This document shows positions 54,268 through 62,106 of a stretch of DNA of 64,000 nt, in pieces; within the stretch, counting starts at the first letter, position 1; every line of letters starts with the position of its first letter. The DNA is from Acidicapsa acidisoli. GTDB taxonomy: Bacteria; Acidobacteriota; Terriglobia; Terriglobales; Acidobacteriaceae. Below the pieces are notes generated by a model that was not told the DNA's origin, ran no database searches, and saw nothing but the letters and a program-made list of their open reading frames with translations. The translations under genes were made by a program, and so were the position numbers. Location of the stretch: the NCBI RefSeq assembly GCF_025685625.1, contig NZ_JAGSYI010000004.1, forward strand, positions 310,001 through 374,000, given 5' to 3'.

Positions 54268-56345
54268 GCAATCCCCGAAAAACCATCCAGCACCGATTGA
54301 ATCAGCGCCAGACGAGCCGCGCGCAACTCCGGCTCAGGCGCCATCACCATCACCTTGTCAAAGAAGGCGTCGACCACAGGCCGCAGCGTGGCGATGACTT
54401 CAAATGCGCCAACATAATTGCCGTCCTCCCGAAGGTTATCGACTTCTGCCGCTAAATCACCTGAGACAGTAAACAATTGATATTCTTCAGGTTGAACCAG
54501 CAACGATACTTGAACTCCATGCTTCGGGATCTTCTCTCCCTTTTCGGAGGCCTGGTGCAGAATGTTCTTCATACGTTTAAATGCTGCCGAAATAGCAAGA
54601 AAGTCCTCTGAACCACGGACAACAGTCAACGCCTGGGCTCGCATAACAGCGTCTTGGACGTCGTCTGCATTCGCGGCAAGTACCGCATTGACCACATCAT
54701 AGGCATACCCGTAAACATCCTTAAGGTAAAAGCTCAAGCGCTCTTCAAGAAATGCTTTTACGTGTAACAGAGCTTCTTCAGTTCCCTGAACACTTGAGAT
54801 CACGTTTGTTAGAGTCAACGGAAGCAGAGACTCCGCCAGAATTTTCACAACAGCATTGGCTGCCCGTCTTAACGCAAATGGGTCTTTCGATCCAGTGGGA
54901 GCATTCCCGATACCAAACATGGCCACGATCGTGTGCATGCGATCGGCAAGACCAAGTAATTGCCCTTCGATCGTTGATGGAATCCCATCGTCAGTAGATG
55001 CCGGAGCGTATTGCGAGTAGATCGCCTCAGCTACGGTTTCACCGAGATCTTGCGCACGCGCATAGAGACCACCGATAACCCCTTGAAGCTCAGTAAACTC
55101 CTTGACGAGCTCCGCTGTGAGATCGACCTTGGCCAGTTGCACTGCGGATAAAAGCGCAGTTTCATCAAACTCTACGACGCCATTGGCTTTGAGACGAGCA
55201 GCCAGCACTTGAGCCACTTCAACATTCTTCGCTGTTTTCCATGCATAGCTACCCAACTCTTTTTGGAACGTGACGGATTCGAGCAGTTCCAGTCGATCTT
55301 CAAGTCTGATTTTCTGATCTGTCTCCCAGAAGAACTGCGCGTCCTTGAACCGCGAACGCAGCACCCGCTCATTGCCGTGCCGAATAATCGCCCGGCCTTC
55401 GTCATCCACCTGCGTATTAAGCACGGTCAGGAAATGTGGAGCCAGCTTGCCCTGTACGTCTTCCACCGCAAAATACTTCTGGTGATCGCGCATCACTGTG
55501 ACGAGCACTTCTTCCGGCAGCGCCAGATACTCCGCCTCAAAGCTGCCGTAAAGCACCGTGGGCCATTCGGTCAGGTGAACGACCGTATCGACCAACGCCT
55601 CATCCTCACGCCAGCGCGCTCCCGGCGTCTCGGTAATCGCCCGAGTTACATGATCCAGCGTCTTTCGAATCTTGTGCCGCCGCGCTGCAACATCCGCTTC
55701 AACAAACGCTCTGCGAAGCGCCTCTGGATAATCACCCGGCGCACCGATCGCGACAGGCGAATCTCCATGCAGAATGCGGTGTCCGCGGCTCTGGTTCCCT
55801 GCGGCGATCCCGGCAATCTCCAGCGGCACCACCGCCGAATCCAGCAGAGCCACGAGCCAGCGAACAGGGCGCACAAAACGCTCCGGCTTGCCCGCGCGCC
55901 AATACATATTCTTCGCCCAATAAATCGACAACACTTCCTTCGGCAATTCCGCAGCCAGCAACTCGGCCGCAGTCCGCCCCTTGCGCTCGACCGTCGCGCT
56001 CACATACTCGCCCTTGACAGTGGTGATTTTGGTTAGCGCAGATACTTCTACCTCGGCTTTTTTCGCAAAAGCCACAGCCGCCGGACCAGCTTCACCATTG
56101 GGGAACGCAACCTTCCACGAGGGGCCTACTAACTGCTCTTCGGTATCCGGCTGCGCCAGCGCCAGCCCTTCGACGCGAACCGCAAGCCGCCGGGGCGTCG
56201 AATAAGTCGTAACCTTGCCGCCCGCGCCAAGAAGCCGCTCGCGCGTAAGAAGCTCGCCAACCCGGCGCCCCAGTTCCGCCTCAGCCCCGGCAATCATGCG
56301 GGCCGGAATCTCCTCAAGCCCTATCTCCAGTAAAAAATCCGCCAT
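54240..56345 (-). CDS. glyS: Glycyl-tRNA synthetase beta subunit
   Basis: About 701 residues from MADFLLEIGLEEIPARM, the usual GlyS N-terminus; the frame is open to 56366. It forms the alpha2-beta2 glycyl-tRNA synthetase with GlyQ and binds tRNA-Gly. Typical blocks include AKNMYWRAGKPERFVRPVRW, RGHRILHG and GLADRMHTIVAMFGIGNAPT, ending in a DALR-like anticodon-binding domain. It follows glyQ by 57 bases containing part of an octamer repeat. Confidence 0.96.
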   Translation of the reverse strand: MADFLLEIGLEEIPARMIAGAEAELGRRVGELLTRERLLGAGGKVTTYSTPRRLAVRVEGLALAQPDTEEQLVGPSWKVAFPNGEAGPAAVAFAKKAEVEVSALTKITTVKGEYVSATVERKGRTAAELLAAELPKEVLSIYWAKNMYWRAGKPERFVRPVRWLVALLDSAVVPLEIAGIAAGNQSRGHRILHGDSPVAIGAPGDYPEALRRAFVEADVAARRHKIRKTLDHVTRAITETPGARWREDEALVDTVVHLTEWPTVLYGSFEAEYLALPEEVLVTVMRDHQKYFAVEDVQGKLAPHFLTVLNTQVDDEGRAIIRHGNERVLRSRFKDAQFFWETDQKIRLEDRLELLESVTFQKELGSYAWKTAKNVEVAQVLAARLKANGVVEFDETALLSAVQLAKVDLTAELVKEFTELQGVIGGLYARAQDLGETVAEAIYSQYAPASTDDGIPSTIEGQLLGLADRMHTIVAMFGIGNAPTGSKDPFALRRAANAVVKILAESLLPLTLTNVISSVQGTEEALLHVKAFLEERLSFYLKDVYGYAYDVVNAVLAANADDVQDAVMRAQALTVVRGSEDFLAISAAFKRMKNILHQASEKGEKIPKHGVQVSLLVQPEEYQLFTVSGDLAAEVDNLREDGNYVGAFEVIATLRPVVDAFFDKVMVMAPEPELRAARLALIQSVLDGFSGIADFSEIVVG

Positions 56346-56381
56346 AACGTGACTATCTTCCCTCAATCACCCACAAAAGCC

Positions 56382-56421
56382 GCTAACCTGCTAACTCGCC
56401 AACTAGCTAACTTGCTGTAAC
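56382..56421. repeat. Octamer tandem repeat at the glyQ-glyS junction
   Basis: Five 8-base units in exact register: gctaacct, gctaactc, gccaacta, gctaactt, gctgtaac. They match the repeat before oxyR (minus-strand consensus GCTAACYN at 3883-3930). The units cover the last codons of glyQ (Gln-Gln-Val-Ser-stop) and the start of the space before glyS. Confidence 0.85.
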
Positions 56422-57392
56422 GCATACGCCCTGGCCACACCTACCGCCAGCGCGCGAATCCGCGCAATCACCCCAACCCGCTCGGTCACAGAAACAGCCC
56501 CGCGTGCGTCCAGCAAGTTGAATAAGTGCGAGCACTTAAGAGCCAGCTCGTAGGCCGCCAGCAGAGGAAAACGCTTCTTCTCTCTGACATCGGCATCTTC
56601 CTGCTTGAACAGGGCGCCAGCCTTGTTCAACAGCGTCTGCGCCTCAGCCTCATATAACCGAAAGTGCTCCCAGAGCTTATCCACTTCGGCAAACTCGAAG
56701 TTATACACCGAAAACTGCACTTCTTCCGGCAGTCGCACATCGCCGTAAGTTACGACATTGCCCGTCTCCGGATCGCGCGCCCACACAATGTCATAGATCG
56801 AGTCCACATCCTGCAAAAAGGCCGCAATGCGCTCCAGGCCATACGTCAGTTCCGCGCACATTGGGTCGAGATCGAGCCCGCCACATTGCTGAAAGTAGGT
56901 GAACTGCGTAATCTCCAGCCCATCCAGCATCACCTGCCAGCCAACGCCCCACGCACCGCCCGCAGGCCACTCCCAGTTGTCCTCTTCAAACTTCAGATCA
57001 TGCCGGCTCAGATCGATCCCGATAGCCGCCAGCGACTCCAGATACAGCTCCTGCACGTTGACCGGCGGCGGCTTCAGAATCAGCTGAAACTGCGTGTGCT
57101 TGAACAGCCGGTTCGGATTCTCGCCATAGCGCCCGTCGGCCGGGCGGCGCGAAGGCTGCGCATACCCCACGCGGAACGGCTTTGGCCCAAGCACGCGGAG
57201 AAATGTCTCCGGCGACATGGTACCCGCGCCTACTTCCACATCATAGGGCTGCTGGAGAATGCATCCCCGATCGGCCCAGAACTTCTGCAAACGGAAAAGC
57301 AATTCCTGAAACGTAAGAGGAACCGGTGCAATGGAGGCAACGGTGGGAGCGATGGCGCTCTCGGCGCCGGAAACACTTTCAAAAGAAGACAC
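56403..57392 (-). CDS. glyQ: Glycyl-tRNA synthetase alpha subunit
   Basis: A 329-residue catalytic subunit, a class II synthetase. The core begins at [20 protein letters not shown], with class II motifs in [20 protein letters not shown] and [12 protein letters not shown]. The start is GTG with about 25 extra N-terminal residues compared with typical GlyQ. The C-terminus ends LQQVS inside the octamer repeat, so the final residues are repeat-encoded. It is cotranscribed with glyS. Confidence 0.96.
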   Translation of the reverse strand: MSSFESVSGAESAIAPTVASIAPVPLTFQELLFRLQKFWADRGCILQQPYDVEVGAGTMSPETFLRVLGPKPFRVGYAQPSRRPADGRYGENPNRLFKHTQFQLILKPPPVNVQELYLESLAAIGIDLSRHDLKFEEDNWEWPAGGAWGVGWQVMLDGLEITQFTYFQQCGGLDLDPMCAELTYGLERIAAFLQDVDSIYDIVWARDPETGNVVTYGDVRLPEEVQFSVYNFEFAEVDKLWEHFRLYEAEAQTLLNKAGALFKQEDADVREKKRFPLLAAYELALKCSHLFNLLDARGAVSVTERVGVIARIRALAVGVARAYALQQVS

Positions 57393-57511
57393 GAAGGACT
57401 CTCTCAGGCAAAAAAGCTACCCCAATTCTACCGGAGAGGACTGGCCGGGACTGGCCGTCCAGGCAAACGCGCCTGCGGCGCCAGGGAGTTGCGGAAGAAT
57501 CACCATTCCGC

Positions 57512-58249
57512 TCACACTCGGGAGATGGCTTCAGCCGAGCGCAAACGCCGCTCCAGATGCCGCTCCAGCGATTGCAGCGTAAACCGCCGCAGATCCTGTC
57601 CCCGGCGGCGTGGCCACGGCTCCTGGGCAAATGCCGTAGCCGGTTCGCGCAGGATGCGCTGTGCCAGCAGCCACGAGTCCGCCGACAACAGGCTCCCTGT
57701 GCCCTGGCGATGCAGCGGGCAAAAGAGTCCGTCCGCCTGCGGATGAAAGCTCGCCTCGCCGGGCGCAAAGCGATCGCCACACTGCGTGCAGCCAGCCACA
57801 TCCGGCAGCCAGCCCATCAACCGCGTCATCCACAGCGAAAAATAGGTCAGCGGCATCCACGGCTGCTCCACAGTCGTCTGCTCGAGCACGGCCAGCGCCA
57901 GCCGAAAAACCGTCTCCTGCGGATCATGTTCCTGCAACGATTCTTCCAGAATTTCGGCGTAGAAACTGAGCACAGCCGCCCGCGCATAATCCACCGGCGC
58001 GGAGAGCGGCGAGCGCAGCAGTTCCAGTTGGTCGAGCCGCACCAGTTCCTGCCTGGGCCGCTCCGCAAAGAAAGCCCGCGCCAGCGTCATCGGCTCCAGC
58101 GCGCCGCCAAAGCGCTTGCGGCTCTTGAGCGCAGCCTTGGCGACGCCCTTCACCTTGCCGTAGTCCCGAGTAAAGAAGCTGACCACAAGGTCCGCCTCAT
58201 TCACCGGCCAGGTTCGGAGAATCAGAGCGTCGGAAGCGAGCAAAGTCAT
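57512..58249 (-). CDS. recO: DNA repair protein RecO
   Basis: About 245 residues from ATG 58249 (GTG at 58267 is possible). The N-terminal OB-fold contains TWPVNEADLVVSFFTRDYGK and KGVAKAALKSRKRFGGALEP, typical of RecO. The zinc-finger region is seen as CTQCG and CPLH. RecO with RecR and RecF loads RecA at single-stranded gaps. It is upstream of glyQ on the same strand by about 120 bases. Confidence 0.9.
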   Translation of the reverse strand: MTLLASDALILRTWPVNEADLVVSFFTRDYGKVKGVAKAALKSRKRFGGALEPMTLARAFFAERPRQELVRLDQLELLRSPLSAPVDYARAAVLSFYAEILEESLQEHDPQETVFRLALAVLEQTTVEQPWMPLTYFSLWMTRLMGWLPDVAGCTQCGDRFAPGEASFHPQADGLFCPLHRQGTGSLLSADSWLLAQRILREPATAFAQEPWPRRRGQDLRRFTLQSLERHLERRLRSAEAISRV

Positions 58250-58340
58250 GCAAATCCATCTTCGCACTGAGCGACTGCGGGCAGACTTCAGGATGCCGCC
58301 AAACTGGTGGGATTGTGCTGATCACCTCGCCCAGAAAGCA

Positions 58341-58376
58341 CAAACGCGCATCCCGGCAATCGGAATGCGCGTTTTG
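58341..58376 (-). terminator. Terminator after the ferredoxin gene
   Basis: AAACGCGCATCCCG (58342-58355) pairs with CGGAATGCGCGTTT (58361-58374), one mismatch, loop GCAAT. On the minus strand it follows the ferredoxin stop by 25 bases and is trailed by GTGCTTTCTG, weakly T-rich. Confidence 0.65.
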
Positions 58377-58400
58377 AGCTTGCAGCTCAGTCAAGAAGCA

Positions 58401-58661
58401 CTACCGGCCGAAGTGCGCTGCGTTCTTCTCGGTGAAGTGAGCCCATTTTTCCGGCAGGTCGTCCTGAGCGAAGATTGCCGAAACCGGGCAGGCGGGAACA
58501 CAAGCGCCGCAATCGATGCACTCAACGGGATCGATGAAAAGCTGCTCTGCCTCGGCGTGGTCGCCTGCGTCTTTTTTAGGGTGGATGCAATCGACGGGAC
58601 AGGCGTCCACACAGGCGGTGTCCTTGGTGCCGATACAGGGTTCTGCAATCACGTAAGCCAT
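58401..58661 (-). CDS. Seven-iron type ferredoxin
   Basis: An 86-residue ferredoxin from the ATG at 58661, with GGAGAG upstream. The first cluster site CIGTKDTACVDACPVDC has the spacing of [3Fe-4S]/[4Fe-4S] ferredoxins such as the Thermus protein; the second, CIDCGACVPACPV, binds a [4Fe-4S]. The C-terminal helix EKWAHFTEKNAAHF matches that group. It carries low-potential electrons; its partner is unknown. It is monocistronic with its own terminator. Confidence 0.93.
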   Translation of the reverse strand: MAYVIAEPCIGTKDTACVDACPVDCIHPKKDAGDHAEAEQLFIDPVECIDCGACVPACPVSAIFAQDDLPEKWAHFTEKNAAHFGR

Positions 58662-58812
58662 GATTTTTACTCTCCGAAAAATTGGAACTGAAGGTCGTTC
58701 AACTCGCCCATAGTAGCACAACAGCCGATTGCCCTGGCAGTGATCAGACTCGCGGATATTCCGGCTGGAAACGCGAGTCCCACAGAGCGATACGCCAGTC
58801 GCGATCACACTC

Positions 58813-59766
58813 TCAGAGCTTGATATCCGCTGAGGCCGCAGCCCGCGCTTCACGGGCGGCCGCATACTCCTCGACTGACGGCAGCGGAGATAAGTTTCTG
58901 CCGGCAAACAAGTCGCCAAAGACACCCAGGAGTTCGTGGTGCAGCAATTGATTCGAAGCAAGCACCTCGTTGCTGTTCAGACGGCGATAGGCGCCGTCGA
59001 AGCCCGTGACCATCCCGCCAGCCTCCTCTACCAGCAAAAAGCCCGCAGCCGTATCCCAGGGATTCAGATGGAACTCCCAGAACGCATCCACGCGCCCGCA
59101 AGCAACGTAAGCCAGATCGAGAGCGGCAGACCCCGCTCGGCGCACGCCATGCGAACGAAGCGTCAACTCCTGGTAGAAATGAATATTCGGGTTCTCATGC
59201 CGCTTGCGGCTGGGAAAGCCCGTCGCCAACAGCGCTTCGCCGATCGCCGGGACAGCAGAGACGTGCATCGGCTTGTCATTCAAAAACGCGCCTTTGCCCC
59301 GCTCCGCAACAAAAAGTTCGTCCCGCATCGGGTCGTAGACGATACCCGCCACAATTGGCCCGTCGTGCTCCGGTGCAAGCCCTTCGGAACGATGTTCGAG
59401 CCCCATCGACACGCAAAAATGCGGAAATCCGTGTGCGAAGTTCGTCGTGCCGTCAAGCGGATCGATGTACCAGCGATACTCGGCATCCAATCGATCCCGC
59501 GTGCCCTCTTCGCCATACATGCCATGCGATGGAAACGCCGCCTGCAGCGCGCCCCTCACATACGCTTCGACGGTTCGGTCTGCGACCGTGACCAGATCCG
59601 CAGTGCCTTTGTATTCCGTGACGACGCCCTGCGATAAAAACTCCCGCAGTTGACCGCCCGCGTTCCGGGCGATGGCAGCAGCCTTGGGAACCCACAGAAA
59701 ATCTGCCTGCGGATCGACATTCGTTTCTGTATGAGTGACCGAAGCTACGCCGGATTCCGGACTCAT
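58813..59766 (-). CDS. Inositol monophosphatase-family phosphatase
   Basis: A 317-residue Mg-dependent phosphatase. Metal ligands are in GEEGTRD (Glu86/Glu87), DPLDGTTNF (102-110) and the C-terminal WDTAAGFLLVEEAGG. It could act on inositol phosphate, PAP or fructose bisphosphate, and SuhB-type proteins also affect rRNA transcription, so the substrate is open. Its ATG overlaps the stop of the Hfq-like gene (ATGA), showing translational coupling. Confidence 0.9.
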   Translation of the reverse strand: MSPESGVASVTHTETNVDPQADFLWVPKAAAIARNAGGQLREFLSQGVVTEYKGTADLVTVADRTVEAYVRGALQAAFPSHGMYGEEGTRDRLDAEYRWYIDPLDGTTNFAHGFPHFCVSMGLEHRSEGLAPEHDGPIVAGIVYDPMRDELFVAERGKGAFLNDKPMHVSAVPAIGEALLATGFPSRKRHENPNIHFYQELTLRSHGVRRAGSAALDLAYVACGRVDAFWEFHLNPWDTAAGFLLVEEAGGMVTGFDGAYRRLNSNEVLASNQLLHHELLGVFGDLFAGRNLSPLPSVEEYAAAREARAAASADIKL

Positions 59767-60059
59767 GATCCCATCCCGGTGATGCCTGGGCGACGGCTCA
59801 ATCGCCGGCGGGTCAATTCGGTAATGGTTCGAATCTGGTGCTTGTATATAAACAGATTAGGATGGCCATCTCGCGTAATGCGAATCATGCCATCGTCAAA
59901 ATACTCAATCCAACCATCGATCGTTTCGCCGTCGCGCAGTTGCACCTGCACGCTGACTTGACGATCGCTCAAAGAGCGGAGATAGAGCGCTTCCTGCCCG
60001 GTGTCACCTGGAGGAGGAGTTCTGGAACGTCGCAAATGTGTCAGTGGGGGAGTCATCAT
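59763..60059 (-). CDS. hfq: Hfq-like Sm-fold RNA-binding protein
   Basis: About 98 residues from ATG 60059 (ATG 60056 is equally possible). The Sm core runs YLRSLSDRQVSVQVQLRDGE, then IDGWIEYFDDGMIRIT, and ends NLFIYKHQIRTI, where YKH corresponds to the Sm2 motif of Hfq. It is more diverged than enteric Hfq, notably in the N-terminal Gln-Asp region, and has a proline-rich N-terminus and an Arg-rich C-terminus. Hfq pairs small RNAs with mRNAs. It overlaps the phosphatase gene by four bases. Confidence 0.82.
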   Translation of the reverse strand: MMTPPLTHLRRSRTPPPGDTGQEALYLRSLSDRQVSVQVQLRDGETIDGWIEYFDDGMIRITRDGHPNLFIYKHQIRTITELTRRRLSRRPGITGMGS

Positions 60060-60188
60060 TGTCTTCTTGTGGGACGCCGCGCGAGCGGGATTAGTTGCAG
60101 AAATCGCATGGGCGCGTTCCCGAAGGTACCATCCGTGCAAGCGGCCATGTTCAAACTGGCCTGTTCAAGCTGCCCCGTTCAAGCCAGA

Positions 60189-61202
60189 TCAATTTGTTGC
60201 CTGTGTATCCGCATAATACCCCGTCCGGTAGCGAATGTCGAAGGCATCCTGTGCCGCACGCGGCACCGACACGCGAATGCGGTGAAAATCCAGCCCCGGC
60301 GGTTGATTCGCCGGATAGTAGCCCAGCAAATACTGTGTACGCAGATCTTCGGAGACCTGTGCGAAAGCCTTGTCAAGGCCGCCCGTGTTGGCGTAGAAAT
60401 ATTTCCCGCCCGTCTGCTCGGCCAGCGTAATCAGCGCATGTTCGCCGCCTGTATCGCGCCCGGCGCTTGCCTCAATCGGCACATCGATGATGCTGTAGAC
60501 CATGACTTCGCCGCGGAGCGCCTTTTCGAGCGCCTCGGCGTAAGTCACCGTGTTGGCGGTATCTCCGCCATCTGTCACCAGCACCAATACTTTACGTCCG
60601 GGTCTTCCCGACGCCGTCTGACGGGCAAGATTCTCCGATGCGAGGTAGATCGCATCGTACAGAGCCGTCGCCGGACCGCCACGCAGGCTCGCCAGTCCGC
60701 GATCGATGCGGTTCGCCTGGTTTGTGAACGGCACCACCTGACGTACATCCGTGGCGAACTCGAGCAGGCTGATCTGGTCCTGCCCGCGCAGCAGCGCATG
60801 AACGAACTTCCGCGCCGCATCCTGCTCCAATGGCAGATCCTTGTGCACGCTGCCGCTCGTGTCGATCGCCAGAACAAGGTTCAACGGCAACTCCGACTGG
60901 CGCTCAAAGACGGCGATGCGTTGCGGCCGGCCATCTTCAGTAACGAAGAAGTCTTCCTTCGTCAGGCCGCCTACAATGGCTCCGGTCGAGTCCGTCACGT
61001 TGGTAAACACGTTGACCAGCTTGACGTTGACATGCAGCAAATAGCCGCCATCCTCTTTGGTGGCCGTCGAAGAAGCATTGTTCGCCCCTTGAGGCTCAAC
61101 CGCGCTATCCTGCGCTGCCGCGGCCGTCTGCGCTGATAACGAAGCCTCGGGCACAAACAACGCCGCAAACAGCACGATAGCCAGGCCCCGCCGCAAAATC
61201 AT
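60189..61202 (-). CDS. Exported VWA-domain protein
   Basis: A 337-residue protein with a signal peptide (LFAALFVPEASLSAQ), an N-terminal beta domain (HVNVKLVNVFTNVTDSTGAI) and a von Willebrand A domain with MIDAS Asp114-Thr-Ser-Gly-Ser118, Thr in GPATALYDAI and Asp in VTDGGD. This two-part form is typical of acidobacterial VWFA-related proteins. It probably mediates binding or assembly outside the cell. Its ATG overlaps the MoaD-MoaE stop (ATGA). Confidence 0.87.
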   Translation of the reverse strand: MILRRGLAIVLFAALFVPEASLSAQTAAAAQDSAVEPQGANNASSTATKEDGGYLLHVNVKLVNVFTNVTDSTGAIVGGLTKEDFFVTEDGRPQRIAVFERQSELPLNLVLAIDTSGSVHKDLPLEQDAARKFVHALLRGQDQISLLEFATDVRQVVPFTNQANRIDRGLASLRGGPATALYDAIYLASENLARQTASGRPGRKVLVLVTDGGDTANTVTYAEALEKALRGEVMVYSIIDVPIEASAGRDTGGEHALITLAEQTGGKYFYANTGGLDKAFAQVSEDLRTQYLLGYYPANQPPGLDFHRIRVSVPRAAQDAFDIRYRTGYYADTQATN

Positions 61203-61954
61203 GATCCGGACTCCAACTCACCCGTGACTGATCCCGCCACAGGATTGGCTGCCAATTCCGGTGGAAACGGTTCGCCGTCCGCCCAGACCGCTCCATCCAG
61301 AAACATCTCTTTTTTCCAGATCGGAACCGTCGTCTTGAGCGTATCGATCAGCCACCGACAAGCGTCAAACGCAACGCCGCGATGCGCCGAAGCCACAACG
61401 ATCAGCACGCTCGTTTCGCCGATCTCCAACCGCCCCAGCCGATGCACAATCGTCACACCGCGAACAGAGAATCGCTCAATCGCCTGAGCCGCCAACTCCG
61501 TCATCTGCTTCGACGCCATCTCCTCGTACGACTCGTAATCTAGGTAAAGCGTCTTACGGCCCCGCGTGTTATCGCGAACAATTCCGTCGAAAACAACAAC
61601 TGCGCCGTCGCTTCCCTGCTTCGCGTTTGCAACCAGTTTGTCCGCGGAAATCACTTCCCGGGTCAGGTACGTCACGACCGGGCTCGCCGACTCGCTGCTT
61701 CCGCCTGAAACGGGCGGAAGCAGGCCAACCTCATCCCCCTCAGACAAAATCTGCCCAGGCTGAGCGTACTCAGCATTCACGCTGACCGCAATACGGGGCA
61801 GCAACTGCATTGCAACCGGATGATTACGAAGTTTGTCGCCTAAAGCAGCCAGCAGGTCCCCGACAGTAGCCTGCTCCGCCAATTCGAACGGGGCTGCTGT
61901 TAAGACATCTTTCAAAACGCCGAAGGGGAGAATCTGGACGCGCATGTTCTTCAA
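61199..61954 (-). CDS. MoaD-MoaE fusion, molybdopterin synthase
   Basis: A 251-residue fusion of both molybdopterin synthase subunits. The MoaD half (1-85) ends in LLPPVSGG (Gly84-Gly85), which in free MoaD is the thiocarboxylated C-terminus. The MoaE half follows with VFDGIVRDNTRGRK, IVHRLGRLEIGE and SAHRGVAFDACRWLID, ending in IWKKE. Together they convert precursor Z (cPMP) to molybdopterin. The start is TTG with GAGAAGG upstream, or ATG 61945. Divergent from the xanthine dehydrogenase subunit gene. Confidence 0.92.
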   Translation of the reverse strand: MKNMRVQILPFGVLKDVLTAAPFELAEQATVGDLLAALGDKLRNHPVAMQLLPRIAVSVNAEYAQPGQILSEGDEVGLLPPVSGGSSESASPVVTYLTREVISADKLVANAKQGSDGAVVVFDGIVRDNTRGRKTLYLDYESYEEMASKQMTELAAQAIERFSVRGVTIVHRLGRLEIGETSVLIVVASAHRGVAFDACRWLIDTLKTTVPIWKKEMFLDGAVWADGEPFPPELAANPVAGSVTGELESGS

Positions 61955-62106
61955 AAGAATACCTTCTCTTTAGACGCGCCACGAGGGAATCCGTAGCGGA
62001 AGAATCGTCGCACACGCAAGAGCTGCGGACCAGATCTGCGGAACGCTTTGCAACCGCCCCAACCCCGTGTATGCTAACGCCTAATCCGAACGCATTTTCA
62101 ACCCTG

